Part shown: positions 8,456-17,241 of the stretch, one piece after another
Layout: every line of letters starts with the position of its first letter
Numbering within the stretch: the first letter of the stretch is position 1
Assembly (NCBI GenBank): GCA_964632395.1
Contig: CAZWES010000003.1
Coordinates: forward strand, 4,049 to 68,048
DNA length: 64,000 nt
Direction of reading: 5' to 3'
Source: CAZWES01 sp964632395
GTDB lineage: Bacteria > Patescibacteriota > Gracilibacteria > Peribacterales > Peribacteraceae
Made by a program: the position numbers and the translations under genes
The notes under the pieces: model-generated
Database searches by the model: none
Told to the model about the DNA's origin: nothing
The model's input: only the letters and a program-made list of their open reading frames with translations

Positions 8456-10931
8456 GAGCTAAGGTCTTGCGCTCCCCGGAATCAAACTTAACTTTGATTA
8501 TGTCGCCGTTATGTTCTTCCACTGTCCCCTCGCCAAAAATGTTGTGGCGGATGCGAGTGCCGGGTTTTAGTTCTTCTCCTGCATCCTGATTAACATCTTC
8601 CTCAAAAATATCCTGGTTGAAATCGATGGAGAGTTCGGTGTGTTGACGGTAGGGTTGGAGCTTTGGTTTGGTGTCGCACTTCGTCTTCGCGCTGGCCGTG
8701 TCATGCTGAGCGGAGCCGGAGTGTAGCGGAGGCGAAGACGAAGCACGACCGGCCAGCGCTCCGNNNNNNNNNNACCACCACCAACGCCGGCCCCGCGCTC
8801 CGCTCAGTGTGACACTTCCTTTCGATGACTTCCTCCACATCACATCACTCATCAAATCGTCGCTCTTTGGTTCAATCAGGTTTGGAGGGAGGTCATCCAA
8901 AAAGCGGCTGCGTTCGTTTGCTTCGGTGGAGCCCCAGCGTGATCGGCTACGGGCATACATCAACTTCAGAGCATCTTTTGCTCGCGTCATCCCCACATAC
9001 ATCAGTCGTCTCTCTTCCTCCAGCTGCTCTTTATCAAACAGCGAGTTCCCGTGTGGGAATAGTCCCTCCTCGCATCCGGCGATCATCACATGCTGGAACT
9101 CCAGGCCTTTACAGAGGTGCAGAGTCATCAAAGTTAACGCATCGCCTTTTTCATCATCCAGCCGATCAACTTCCGAGACGAGTGCGACTTCCTCCAGAAA
9201 ACTTACGAAAGATTGCTCTGGCTCAAGTTTGTCGTATTTATGAGTGACGGTCAAAAGCTCGCCAATGTTCTGCCATCGCGATTCACCCTCGGTCGTGTCG
9301 TCTTTTACCCATTCCTCCATTCCAATTTCTTTTATCAATTCTTCCGTGAGTGCGGAGACGGGCATTGTGAGTTTTTTCTTTTGGTATTTTTCTATCAGGT
9401 TTACGAAAGTAGAGATACGGGTGCGGATTGGGCCACTAACACATGCGTCATGCTGAGCAGCTTGTCCTGAGCGAGCAAAACCGTGTCTATCCCTCGATAC
9501 AATTTTGCTCTCCGCTTCGCTACGAGCAAAATCACTCGGGATGACACGGTTTTGCGAGTCGAAGGGCTCAGCGTGACGCGATATGAGTTTAAGCCCCTCC
9601 CACAAATCAATCTGCTCCTCCTGGCAAAAGGTCTGAATCTTCCCAATCGTCGTCTTTCCAATTTTTCTACTCGGCACGTTGATGATGCGAAGGAGTGAAA
9701 GAGAATCGTGCGGATTGTAAATTGCATGGAGATATGCGAGTACATCTTTCACTTCTCTTCTTGCATAGAACTTAACTCCGCCGACAATGCGATAGGGGAC
9801 TGCCGCTTTCATGCATGCCTCTTCAAAAAGTCGGCTTTGCGCATTCGTTCGATACAAAATGACCTGCTCGCGCAGCGGGATGCCGTTTGCCATTTTTTCC
9901 ATTGCACTGTGTATTGCCTCGCGTGCCTCCTCTTTTTCATCCTTCACCTCATGCACAATTATTTTTTCTCCATCCACACGCTCGGTCCACATCTTCTTTT
10001 TAGGTCTGTTTGGATTCGATGCGATCACATTATCTGCACAGTCAAGGACTTGTTGAGTTGATCTGTAGTTTCTTTCAAGTTTGATGGAAGTTGCATCTGT
10101 GTACTCGCTTTGGAACTCAAGAATGTTTCTGATATCTGCTCCGCGGAATGCATAGATGGATTGATCGGGGTCACCTATAACACAAAGGTTGCGATGCTTT
10201 TTAGCGAGCAGGCTTATCAGTAGATATTGTGCGTGGTTCGTATCCTGGTACTCATCCACATTCAGATACTTCCAAGTGTTTTGGTACCGTGCGAGCACAT
10301 CCGGAACTTCGCGGAAAAGGCGTACCACCTCCAGAATCAAATCATCAAAATCCAGTGCATTGTTCTGCCTGAGCTCAGTCTGATATTTCTGATAAATCTT
10401 AACAAGCCGCGCCATCCAATCAGTCGTTGCTTCTTCCGCAACTTGCTTTGCGGTCATTGCTTCAGATTTAAATTTGCTGATGTGCGCGAGTGCAGTTTTG
10501 GGCTTCATCTCCTTAATATCAATTCCCATCTCTTTGAGAATCATTTTCATCAGTCTTTCCTGATCATTCGCGTCGTAGATTACAAAATCACGGTTACGGC
10601 CGATATGTTTGATGTCACGTCTTAAAATTCTCACACACACGGAGTGGAAAGTTCCCATCACAGGAAGTTGCTTTGCGTTGGGATCAGAAAGTTTAAGTAA
10701 ATTTGTGATGCGATCCTTCATTTCATTCGCAGCTTTGTTTGTGAAGGTCACCGCAAGTATTTGCCATGGTTGAACTCCCTGGGATATCAAGTGAGCAATT
10801 CTGTGTGTAAGAGCTCGCGTCTTCCCCGATCCTGCTCCGGCGAGGATGAGCACGGGACCTTTGGTTTTCCTCACCGCTTGCGCTTGGGAGTCGTTTAGGC
10901 CGGAGAAGATGAGGTCTTGGCTATTTTCCAT
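8415..10931 (-). CDS. pcrA: UvrD/PcrA-type ATP-dependent DNA helicase
   Basis: The protein is about 838 aa (ten unknown bases fall inside). It has superfamily-1A helicase motifs: Q-motif region LNDSQAQAV, Walker A AGAGSGKT, DEYQDTN, GDPDQSIYAFRGAD and the C-terminal TLHLCKGLEF. The last 45 residues form the PcrA-type beta domain (GTRIRHNIFGEGTV). It unwinds DNA in excision repair and restart. Two in-frame insertions of dispersed palindromic repeat are visible (9445-9582 and about 8671-8815), making the protein longer than usual. The start at 10931 is chosen because the ATG at 10958 overlaps the -10 element (TACACT, 17 nt upstream). Confidence 0.92.
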   Translation of the reverse strand: MENSQDLIFSGLNDSQAQAVRKTKGPVLILAGAGSGKTRALTHRIAHLISQGVQPWQILAVTFTNKAANEMKDRITNLLKLSDPNAKQLPVMGTFHSVCVRILRRDIKHIGRNRDFVIYDANDQERLMKMILKEMGIDIKEMKPKTALAHISKFKSEAMTAKQVAEEATTDWMARLVKIYQKYQTELRQNNALDFDDLILEVVRLFREVPDVLARYQNTWKYLNVDEYQDTNHAQYLLISLLAKKHRNLCVIGDPDQSIYAFRGADIRNILEFQSEYTDATSIKLERNYRSTQQVLDCADNVIASNPNRPKKKMWTERVDGEKIIVHEVKDEKEEAREAIHSAMEKMANGIPLREQVILYRTNAQSRLFEEACMKAAVPYRIVGGVKFYARREVKDVLAYLHAIYNPHDSLSLLRIINVPSRKIGKTTIGKIQTFCQEEQIDLWEGLKLISRHAEPFDSQNRVIPSDFARSEAESKIVSRDRHGFARSGQAAQHDACVSGPIRTRISTFVNLIEKYQKKKLTMPVSALTEELIKEIGMEEWVKDDTTEGESRWQNIGELLTVTHKYDKLEPEQSFVSFLEEVALVSEVDRLDDEKGDALTLMTLHLCKGLEFQHVMIAGCEEGLFPHGNSLFDKEQLEEERRLMYVGMTRAKDALKLMYARSRSRWGSTEANERSRFLDDLPPNLIEPKSDDLMSDVMWRKSSKGSVTLSGARGRRWWWXXXXGALAGRASSSPPLHSGSAQHDTASAKTKCDTKPKLQPYRQHTELSIDFNQDIFEEDVNQDAGEELKPGTRIRHNIFGEGTVEEHNGDIIKVKFDSGERKTLALSIAPIEIIEHAH
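8671..8815. repeat. Palindromic repeat inserted in frame in pcrA (contains the assembly gap)
   Basis: Segments GTGTCATGCTGAGCGGAG (8698-8715) and CTCCGCTCAGTGTGACAC (8798-8815) are near-inverse copies. An inner dyad CTTCGTCTTCGC / GCGAAGACGAAG is also present. The frame is kept on both sides; the true length is unknown because of the 10-N run. Confidence 0.7.
8764..8773. other. Assembly gap (10 N)
   Basis: Ten undetermined bases lie inside pcrA and inside a palindromic repeat. The gap is most likely a scaffold join at an unresolved repeat; the real length may differ. Confidence 0.95.
9445..9582. repeat. Nested palindromic repeat inserted in frame in pcrA
   Basis: The outer arms GCGTCATGCTGAG (9445-9457) and CTCAGCGTGACGC (9567-9579) are inverse copies with one mismatch. 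The inner arms GCAAAACCGTGTC and GACACGGTTTTGC are exact inverse copies. About 46 codons of the helicase come from this segment; the frame is not broken. Confidence 0.75.
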
Positions 10932-11000
10932 TGACTTGGGGTAGGGGGAGTGTAGCATCCGCCTCCTATCAATATTATTGTTTTATTCCCCCTGCCAGCA

Positions 11001-11711
11001 ATGGGTACAGAGATCCCTTCTCATACAGATTCTCCAGAAGAAGTGGAAGCAAGTGAATTAGGATTACCCGATTCAATCAAAGATCTTGATTTTCTGGTTG
11101 TTAAGGCGACCTTGCGTCACCTTGAAGAAAATTTTGAGACGATTCGCTTTTTGCGTGATTTATCAAACTGCCAGGATTCTGATGTGCTGCGCGATTGTCT
11201 GCGGCAAACCTTGAGCCACTTGTATCCAATTGCCGTACTTTGCCATGCAAATCCCGAATCTGCAGAGCTAAACCTTCGACTGCGTGTTGCAAACATAATA
11301 AAGTCCACTTCTCTTGTTGGAAAATTGCAAAATTTCCTTGATGATGATAGTTGTTCTGATCTACGAGATGATATAGGTAGTTTGATGGGTTTTGTGAATG
11401 AAGGTTCACAGAGTGAGGAAATGAAAAGTAGGCTTAGTGATTGGTTAATAGAGAAAATGCGTGCAGACGATGATTTGGATATGGCAATAAGAGTGGCATC
11501 CCGTGCTGTGGAAAGAGCAGTTGAGGTTGTTGCAGAATGGAAAGCAGAGATGGAAAGTCATTCTATTGCCAGCCAGTCGATTGCGGATCTCGTTTCGGGC
11601 GAAGCTGGGGAAGCAAGCGACAGATTTCGTTCCAAATTATTTGATTGCATAACTGATCGTCACGATGGGCTGGAAGGATTGTCATTTGGAGAGAATAGGG
11701 AAGGGGGATAG
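11001..11711 (+). CDS. Hypothetical helical protein
   Basis: The protein is 236 aa, acidic and predicted by eye to be almost all alpha-helical, with no signal peptide or membrane helix. I recognise no family. It starts 70 nt from the divergent pcrA gene and ends 2 nt before the VIT1/CCC1 transporter gene. The close spacing suggests co-transcription with the transporter, but nothing in the protein shows a link in function. Confidence 0.6.
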   Translation: MGTEIPSHTDSPEEVEASELGLPDSIKDLDFLVVKATLRHLEENFETIRFLRDLSNCQDSDVLRDCLRQTLSHLYPIAVLCHANPESAELNLRLRVANIIKSTSLVGKLQNFLDDDSCSDLRDDIGSLMGFVNEGSQSEEMKSRLSDWLIEKMRADDDLDMAIRVASRAVERAVEVVAEWKAEMESHSIASQSIADLVSGEAGEASDRFRSKLFDCITDRHDGLEGLSFGENREGG

Positions 11712-11713
11712 AC

Positions 11714-12460
11714 TTGTATTGCGTGCTCTACACCCCAAGTCCCGCATTAAAGGCACACAAAGAAGAGGATTACCACGGATCCAGGTTTGCGCTTTACATC
11801 CAGGATGTTGTGTATGGAGGAATTGACGGCATCGTCACCACCTTTGCAGTTGTTTCCGGTGCGGCGGGTGCAACGCTCCCCGGTTACATAGTAATAATCC
11901 TCGGCCTTGCAAATCTTTTTGCGGATGGACTTTCCATGGGGATTGGTAACTTCCTTTCTGTAAAATCCGAGCGCGATAATTATCGTCGACTGGAAAAGGA
12001 GGAAAGGGGAGAGATAAAGAAGATGCCGGAGATCGAGCGCGAAGAGGTCAGAGAGACTTATGCGAATAAAGGGTTTGAGGGAGAAGAGCTTGATATGGTC
12101 GTCAACAGGATCACTGCTGATGAAGAGGTGTGGCTTAAAACGATGATGCAGGAGGAGCATGGGATGTGCCCGGAGGGTACGGATCATGCGTGGTTGCATG
12201 GGTTTGCCACCTTCATCGCATTCGTTTTATTTGGTGCGATTCCAATTCTTCCGTATATCCTGAATATTGCATCAGATCACAGATTTTTGATTGCAGTGAT
12301 TTCAACTGGAGCTGCGCTTGTTGTACTTGGAATCGTCAGATCGCTCATTACACGTCAGAGATACATTTGGGGTCCGATTGAGATTATTGGACTCGGAGCG
12401 CTTTCTGCCGGTGTGGCATACGGGGTTGGGGTGGTTTTGAGGGGGATAATTCCCGTCTAG
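11714..12460 (+). CDS. VIT1/CCC1 family metal transporter
   Basis: The protein is about 248 aa. The first helix block (YIQDVVYGGIDGIVTTFAVVSGA) and ANLFADGLSMGIGNFLS are signatures of the VIT1/CCC1 (DUF125) family of Fe2+/Mn2+ membrane transporters. A charged cytoplasmic helical segment (residues about 80-155, rich in Glu and Met, EEVWLKTMMQEEHG) matches the metal-binding domain between TM2 and TM3. Three further helices follow. The start is uncertain: TTG at 11714 or GTG at 11723. Probable role: iron or manganese export. Confidence 0.85.
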   Translation: MYCVLYTPSPALKAHKEEDYHGSRFALYIQDVVYGGIDGIVTTFAVVSGAAGATLPGYIVIILGLANLFADGLSMGIGNFLSVKSERDNYRRLEKEERGEIKKMPEIEREEVRETYANKGFEGEELDMVVNRITADEEVWLKTMMQEEHGMCPEGTDHAWLHGFATFIAFVLFGAIPILPYILNIASDHRFLIAVISTGAALVVLGIVRSLITRQRYIWGPIEIIGLGALSAGVAYGVGVVLRGIIPV

Positions 12461-12481
12461 GAGCGGATTCTCCGGAAATGC

Positions 12482-12509
12482 TTGACTCTGGTATATAAAT
12501 CCATACACT
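12482..12509 (+). promoter_or_regulatory. Promoter of the rplJ-rplL operon
   Basis: TTGACT (12482-12487), a 16-nt spacer, and TACACT (12504-12509). The position just before the L10 leader fits transcription of leader plus operon. Confidence 0.7.
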
Positions 12510-12515
12510 GCCTCC

Positions 12516-12620
12516 CTGTCCGAAGACCGGAGGCGATAGGCCCGCAGGGCTGAACGTAAGTCCTCCCGAGGCATACAGCATCGGTCAGACGGCCCCGGCT
12601 TCCTGCTTCGTGCCGTGTGC
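12516..12620 (+). ncRNA. Ribosomal protein L10 leader
   Basis: The leader has the pattern of known L10 leaders: a purine-rich CCGAAGACCGGAGGCGA block (12520-12536) and, near the end, CCTCCCGAGGCAT (about 12564-12576). In other bacteria the L10(L12)4 complex binds this RNA and represses its own operon. The gene order (leader, rplJ, rplL) supports the call. Confidence 0.75.
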
Positions 12621-12622
12621 CT

Positions 12623-12661
12623 CGCTGGTCTCCCGGACGATATCTCTGAGACCAGCGTTTT
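12623..12661 (+). terminator. Attenuator-like hairpin just upstream of rplJ
   Basis: A perfect 10-bp stem, CGCTGGTCTC (12623-12632) with GAGACCAGCG (12648-12657), is followed by TTTT. It ends 7 nt before the rplJ start codon. Its place between the L10 leader and the gene suggests attenuation or block of initiation controlled by L10. Confidence 0.55.
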
Positions 12662-12668
12662 GGTATCT

Positions 12669-13205
12669 ATGGCACTTACAAAGGATCAAAAATCGGCCCA
12701 GGTAAAAGACCTCCGCTCCGATCTCAAGCGGACGAAGTCGCTTATGTGGATGCAGTATCGTGGGCTTTCTGTTTTGGATATTTCTGATCTTAGGAGGAAG
12801 ATGATGGAGAAAGATGCAAATATGAAGGTGGCGAAGAAAACGTTATACAGAATTGCATCAAAAGAAGAGGGTTACCCGGAGGTTGCTGAGGAAAACATGG
12901 AGGGACCGATTGCCTTTGTCTTTAGCTTTGGCGATGAAGTCTCCGGCGCAAAAGTCGCATTCGAGTTTGGAAAAGATCACGAAGAGGTCAAGCTACTTGG
13001 AGGAGTGATGGGTGGAAAAGTTCTTTCAGCTTCCGATGCTGAAGAGTTTGCAAAGCTTTTAAGCCGCGAAGGAATGCTTGGAAAGGTCGTGGGAATGATG
13101 CAATCGCCGCTTGTGAGTTTTGCTTCGATGTGCGGATCTCCTCTGAGGTCATTTGGAATCGCAACTAAGGAGCTCGCGGAGAAGGGTGGTGTTTCCGAGT
13201 CTTAA
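12669..13205 (+). CDS. rplJ: 50S ribosomal protein L10
   Basis: The protein is 178 aa and starts MALTKDQKSAQVKDL. Typical L10 blocks are visible: LMWMQYRGLSVLDISDLRRKM, KVAKKTLYRIA and the EGPIAFVFSFGD core. It forms the base of the L7/L12 stalk. The ATG at 12669 follows the leader hairpin; an upstream extension to 12615 would read through the leader RNA and is rejected. Confidence 0.96.
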   Translation: MALTKDQKSAQVKDLRSDLKRTKSLMWMQYRGLSVLDISDLRRKMMEKDANMKVAKKTLYRIASKEEGYPEVAEENMEGPIAFVFSFGDEVSGAKVAFEFGKDHEEVKLLGGVMGGKVLSASDAEEFAKLLSREGMLGKVVGMMQSPLVSFASMCGSPLRSFGIATKELAEKGGVSES

Positions 13206-13260
13206 TTTTCAGTTTTCAATTTTCATTCAATTTTCAATTTTCAATTATCAATTATCCATT
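13206..13260. repeat. AT-rich short tandem repeat between rplJ and rplL
   Basis: About five imperfect copies of AATTTTC (for example TTTTCAATTTTCAATTATC) fill the whole spacer. The same words occur at 49222-49365. Confidence 0.7.
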
Positions 13261-13274
13261 CCCCACCCCATATC

Positions 13275-13691
13275 ATGTCAGACACAGCCACTAAACAGAA
13301 GATAACTCTATCCGCTGATGAGAAAAAAGTGATCGATGCGCTCGAGAAACTCAACGTCGTCTCGCTCAACAATGTAGTTAAATACATGGAAGAGGAGTAC
13401 GGAATTTCCGCAGCTCCTGCTGCTGTAGCAGTTGCAGGCGGTGGTGCTGCCGCAGGCGGTGCTGAACCAGCCGAAGAGAAAACTGCTTTTGATCTTGAGC
13501 TTGCCGATGCAGGTGCACAGAAGATTCAGGTCATCAAGGCAGTGCGAGAGATCACAGAACTTGGTCTTGGCGAGGCAAAGGCGAAGGTAGATGGTGCTCC
13601 TCAGGTTCTTAAAGAAGGAATGCCAAAAGAAGAAGCGGAGGCTGCGAAGAAGAAGCTTGAGGAAGCTGGAGCAAAGGTCAACCTTAAGTAA
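13275..13691 (+). CDS. rplL: 50S ribosomal protein L7/L12
   Basis: The protein is 138 aa. It has an N-terminal dimerisation domain, an Ala/Gly-rich hinge (AAPAAVAVAGGGAAAGGAEP) and the factor-binding C-terminal domain (KIQVIKAVREITELGLGEAKAKVDGAP). It recruits translation GTPases to the ribosome. It is co-transcribed with rplJ across an AT-rich repeat spacer. No Shine-Dalgarno sequence is seen. Confidence 0.96.
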   Translation: MSDTATKQKITLSADEKKVIDALEKLNVVSLNNVVKYMEEEYGISAAPAAVAVAGGGAAAGGAEPAEEKTAFDLELADAGAQKIQVIKAVREITELGLGEAKAKVDGAPQVLKEGMPKEEAEAAKKKLEEAGAKVNLK

Positions 13692-13710
13692 GCCTTGTCA
13701 CGGTCACGGA

Positions 13711-13760
13711 ATGCAAAATGCACCAGCCTCCGCTCTGGCTACGGCTGGTGCATTTTGCAT
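13711..13760. terminator. Strong hairpin after rplL
   Basis: A perfect 18-bp stem, ATGCAAAATGCACCAGCC (13711-13728) with GGCTGGTGCATTTTGCAT (13743-13760), starts 19 nt after the rplL stop. The T-tract after it is weak (TTCTCC). It probably ends the ribosomal operon. Confidence 0.7.
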
Positions 13761-13810
13761 TTCTCCAGATTCACTCACAGCGACCCCCGCGTCGTGGTAT
13801 GATCCGTGGC

Positions 13811-14776
13811 ATGAGGGTCCTCTCCGGCATGCAACCTTCTGGCGAAGCGCATCTTGGAAACTATTTTGCTTCCATGAAGCCGAACATTGAACTTCTTGAT
13901 TCCGATTCAGATGAGAACATTTTTATCGTTGTTGATCTGCATGCAATGACAACTTTGCAAAATCCGGAAGAGCTCAGGAAATATCGTCAGGAACTTGTGA
14001 GAGACATGCTTGCGTGCGGATTTGACCCGGAGAAGGGGATTCTGTTCTTCCAGTCATACGTTCCTGAGCACACGGAGCTCTCGTGGATTCTTTCTTGTGT
14101 TACTCCGATGGGTCTTTTAGAGCGTGCGGTCAGCTTTAAAGAAAAAGTGCAGCAGGGAGTTGATGCGAATGCTGGGCTCTTCACATATCCCGTACTCCAG
14201 GCTGCTGATATCCTTTTATATGGTGCGGATACTGTTCCGGTTGGCAAAGATCAAAAGCAGCACCTAGAGATGGCACGCGATATAGTCAGTAAGTTCAACA
14301 ACCGCTACGGGGAGGATCTATTGGTGGTCCCAGAAGCACGCATTCGTGATGATGTTGCAATTGTCCCCGGTACGGATGGTCAAAAAATGAGCAAGAGTTA
14401 CGGAAACACTCTCCCAATTTTTGCGGATGAGAAAGTCCTTGAAAAAGCAATCATGGGGATCGTCACGGATTCAAAAGGAGTTGAGGAGCCGAAGGATCCG
14501 GAAGCATGTACAGTGTTCAAACTGCATTCGCTCTTCCTCGATGAAGGTCAAAAGAAAAAACTTGCGGATAAATATCGTGCGGGAGGCCTTGGTTATGGCG
14601 ATGCAAAGAAAGCGTTATTTGAAACTTTCATGGATTTCTTTGGTCCGATGAGGAAGAAGAGGGAAGCCATCAGGAAAAAAGAAGAGATCGCTGTAATAGA
14701 GGATGGAGCGAAGCGTGCGGGTAAAATTGCATCAGCAACTATGAAGAGAGTGCGAAAAGCAGTGGGATTGCGCTAG
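13811..14776 (+). CDS. trpS: Tryptophan-tRNA ligase
   Basis: The protein is 321 aa. Class I synthetase signatures: SGMQPSGEAHLGNYF (the HIGH region) and KMSKS (residues about 193-197). It charges tRNA-Trp. A -10 hexamer TATGAT (13798-13803) lies 7 nt before the ATG at 13811, fixing the start; the longer frame from 13718 would read through the rplL terminator. Confidence 0.96.
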   Translation: MRVLSGMQPSGEAHLGNYFASMKPNIELLDSDSDENIFIVVDLHAMTTLQNPEELRKYRQELVRDMLACGFDPEKGILFFQSYVPEHTELSWILSCVTPMGLLERAVSFKEKVQQGVDANAGLFTYPVLQAADILLYGADTVPVGKDQKQHLEMARDIVSKFNNRYGEDLLVVPEARIRDDVAIVPGTDGQKMSKSYGNTLPIFADEKVLEKAIMGIVTDSKGVEEPKDPEACTVFKLHSLFLDEGQKKKLADKYRAGGLGYGDAKKALFETFMDFFGPMRKKREAIRKKEEIAVIEDGAKRAGKIASATMKRVRKAVGLR

Positions 14777-14837
14777 GGCTCACTTTCTGTTCTTCCGCTC
14801 TTCCCGTGCAATCACACTGATCTATACTGTATAGGCT

Positions 14838-15908
14838 ATGAAACGTTTTATACTCGTCACTTTCGGCTCAGCTTTTTGCTTCGGGTTCATGTTTTCCAGC
14901 GCTCAGGCGGTTGTGGTCATAAACGAAGGTTGTGATGACGTTAGTGAGTTAACTGAACCTCTTGATACTCATACAGAATCAAGGTTCGATCGCTACTTGC
15001 GGAGATCGGGAGAGCCAAGGAATTTTAATAGCCAGGAGGAGTATCAAAGATGGTGTACGATCTGGAGAGAGAATGAAGAGCTAAAGAAGACAAGGCGCTC
15101 TTCGAGGGTGGAACTTAGGATGCGCTCGCTGGATGAACGGTTTTACAAAGTTAGGGAGGAGCGCGAGGAAATTGAGTTCGAGACAGATTTGACGTTCGAG
15201 GATTTATCACCAAGCCGACAAAGTCGCATACTTGAGCGAGTGAAGAATGATAATTGCGATCCTGGTGGTGGGAGCGAGCGAGAGCTTGTTGAGTATGTGA
15301 TATGCAAACAGCTTATGGATGAGGGTGATGCTGCACGCCAGGAGATATATAAGTCTCGTCGTCTTGATATTCGGGCAACACGTTCAGCTCCTGCAAGGAT
15401 TAGGAGCGCGGTGGAAGGCCGTCTCGCGCAACGGCTTCAGGATTATTCTGGTGGATCTGCAGACGCTACAGAAATACAGTCTCTTGATCAATCGAAGAGT
15501 GAAGGTTCGGAGGCGTTTGATCCTGCGGGCGAAGGATCTGTACCACTTAACGAAGCCAAGGAGAACAGAATAAAAAGGTTTGTGGATAGGGGCGATTGTT
15601 TGCGACTCAGAAATTCTGTGGAGAAGCAGCGTTGCGAATGGTTGATACAATACAATCGTCACAGAAGAGAAGCTGAGCGGGAAAAAGTTACGAAAAGGCT
15701 GCGTAGTATTGGGGTGGGGGAGGATGTCCGTCTCCGACGTGGGGTACAGCAAACATATCGAAGTTCGATCGGAACGACGCATGGTGTCATTCAACGTCGT
15801 CGTTTACAGGGTGGATTCCGTCCTACTCCGCGAACGATTCAGGAGGCACAGGAACAATTCCAGGCTCCGGTCGTAATTGATGGGGATAGAGAGGATGCTG
15901 AAGAATGA
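14838..15908 (+). CDS. Secreted hypothetical protein, charged
   Basis: The protein is 356 aa with a clear signal peptide (MKRFILVTFGSAFCFGFMFSSAQA, cleavage after AQA). The mature part is very rich in Arg and Glu and likely helical; Cys residues are scattered (CDD, CTIW, DNCDPG, DCLRLR, QRCEW). No domain recognised. A -10 hexamer TATACT (14823-14828) ends 9 nt before the start, so the mRNA is probably leaderless. Confidence 0.65.
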   Translation: MKRFILVTFGSAFCFGFMFSSAQAVVVINEGCDDVSELTEPLDTHTESRFDRYLRRSGEPRNFNSQEEYQRWCTIWRENEELKKTRRSSRVELRMRSLDERFYKVREEREEIEFETDLTFEDLSPSRQSRILERVKNDNCDPGGGSERELVEYVICKQLMDEGDAARQEIYKSRRLDIRATRSAPARIRSAVEGRLAQRLQDYSGGSADATEIQSLDQSKSEGSEAFDPAGEGSVPLNEAKENRIKRFVDRGDCLRLRNSVEKQRCEWLIQYNRHRREAEREKVTKRLRSIGVGEDVRLRRGVQQTYRSSIGTTHGVIQRRRLQGGFRPTPRTIQEAQEQFQAPVVIDGDREDAEE

Positions 15909-15910
15909 TT

Positions 15911-15984
15911 GGAGCGGGCGAGGGGAGTCGAACCCCCTTTTGAAGCTTGGGAAGCTCCCGTAATAGCCGTTATACGACGCCCGC
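15911..15984 (-). tRNA. tRNA-Gly (anticodon CCC)
   Basis: The minus strand folds as a cloverleaf with acceptor GCGGGCG/CGCCCGC, anticodon loop TTCCCAA (CCC) and T-loop GGTTCGACTCC. Discriminator T and CCA are encoded (TCCA at the 3' end). Confidence 0.93.
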
Positions 15985-16045
15985 GTTCTTGCCCTGGATT
16001 CTATCAGGTGGCTTATTTAAAGCAAATCGTGTAAAATAGAGGGAA

Positions 16046-17104
16046 ATGGATTTTGCATCAGATCCACAGGCGCTACTCCAGCAACAGTTTTTGAGCAATG
16101 CAGTACAGGACTGGCTCGTTGCACTTGGAGTTTTTGTAGGAGTCTTCGTGGTACTGAGGATCATGGTTGGCTTCATCGTAAGGCGTGCACGTAAAGTTGC
16201 CGAGAAGACGTCGAACAAATTCGATGATGCAATTATTGGGATAATTGGGAAGATTAGTGGATTCTTTTATTTTGCAGCATCTTTGTTTATAGCCAGTACA
16301 TTTCTTTCGCTTCCTTCCACAGTATCCAAAGTTCTTTACGGGCTTTTTGTTCTGGCACTTGTATTTGAGGCCATCCGAATTCTCCAGAAGATCATTCTAT
16401 TCTTCGTGGAACGAGTATGGCTTGAAGGTCGCCAAGATCAGCAGCATGTTTCTTACATTCTTAGCCTTTTGATTCGAATTGCGCTGTGGTCAATCGGGCT
16501 TCTTCTTGTTTTGAGTAACCTAGGTTTTGATATTACTTCACTTGTTGCCAGCCTTGGAATCGGCGGTGTGGCGGTTGCACTTGCTATTCAAAATATTCTG
16601 AGTGACTTATTCAGCTCTCTTTCCATTTACATCGATCAGCCGTTCAAGGTAGGTGACTTCATAATAGTCGGTGATCACATGGGGACTGTGGAGCATATAG
16701 GACTCAAAACGACTCGGCTTAGGGCTTTGCAGGGTGAAGAGATTGTCATTTCTAATTCAGAGCTGACTTCTGCACGAGTCCAAAACTTTAAACGAATGCA
16801 GAAGCGCAGGATCGTCTTTGCATTTGGAGTCACGTACGACACATCAACTGAAAAGGTGAAAAAGATTCCGGAAATGGTCAAAAATGCAATTGATCCTCTG
16901 GAAAAAGCAGAGTACGACCGTGCGCACTTCAAAAACTTTGGAGATTCCAGTCTCGATTTCGAAGTTGTCTACTATGTTCTGACAGGAGACTACACCGAGT
17001 ACATGGATATTCAGCAATCCATCAACTTGAGAATTATGGAAGAGTTTGAAAAAGAGGGGATCGAGATGGCTTTCCCAACGAGGACGGTGCATTTGGTGAA
17101 GTGA
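16046..17104 (+). CDS. Small-conductance mechanosensitive channel (MscS)
   Basis: The protein is 352 aa. After an N-terminal anchor helix, paired helices (residues about 70-150) lead to the pore helix ITSLVASLGIGGVAVALAIQNIL, typical of MscS TM3. The beta domain (IYIDQPFKVGDFIIVGDHMGTVEHIGLKTTRLRALQGEEIVISNSEL) and the alpha-beta cage domain follow. It opens under membrane tension to release solutes. A TAAAAT hexamer (16032-16037) lies 8 nt before the ATG. It is flanked on both sides by tRNA-Gly genes on the other strand. Confidence 0.9.
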   Translation: MDFASDPQALLQQQFLSNAVQDWLVALGVFVGVFVVLRIMVGFIVRRARKVAEKTSNKFDDAIIGIIGKISGFFYFAASLFIASTFLSLPSTVSKVLYGLFVLALVFEAIRILQKIILFFVERVWLEGRQDQQHVSYILSLLIRIALWSIGLLLVLSNLGFDITSLVASLGIGGVAVALAIQNILSDLFSSLSIYIDQPFKVGDFIIVGDHMGTVEHIGLKTTRLRALQGEEIVISNSELTSARVQNFKRMQKRRIVFAFGVTYDTSTEKVKKIPEMVKNAIDPLEKAEYDRAHFKNFGDSSLDFEVVYYVLTGDYTEYMDIQQSINLRIMEEFEKEGIEMAFPTRTVHLVK

Positions 17105-17113
17105 GGTTGGGGC

Positions 17114-17188
17114 TGGAGCGGGTAACGGGACTCGAACCCGTATCTTCGCCATGGCAAGGCGATGTAATAGCCCTTATACGATACCCGC
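17114..17188 (-). tRNA. tRNA-Gly (anticodon GCC)
   Basis: Cloverleaf on the minus strand with acceptor GCGGGTA/TACCCGC (one wobble pair allowed), anticodon loop TTGCCAT (GCC), T-loop GGTTCGAGTCC and an encoded CCA end. Confidence 0.93.
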
Positions 17189-17241
17189 GAACGACAATTG
17201 ACTGTGTGGTCAATTGTTAATTGTCAGATGTCAATTGTCAA

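Noticed and set aside
8764..8773. Frameshift in pcrA at the N run
   Set aside because: The frames on both sides agree if the run is taken as written, and the protein is normal after it; the gap is better explained by an unresolved repeat.
12615..12668. Longer L10 protein starting at 12615
   Set aside because: It would translate the leader hairpin; standard L10 begins at 12669.
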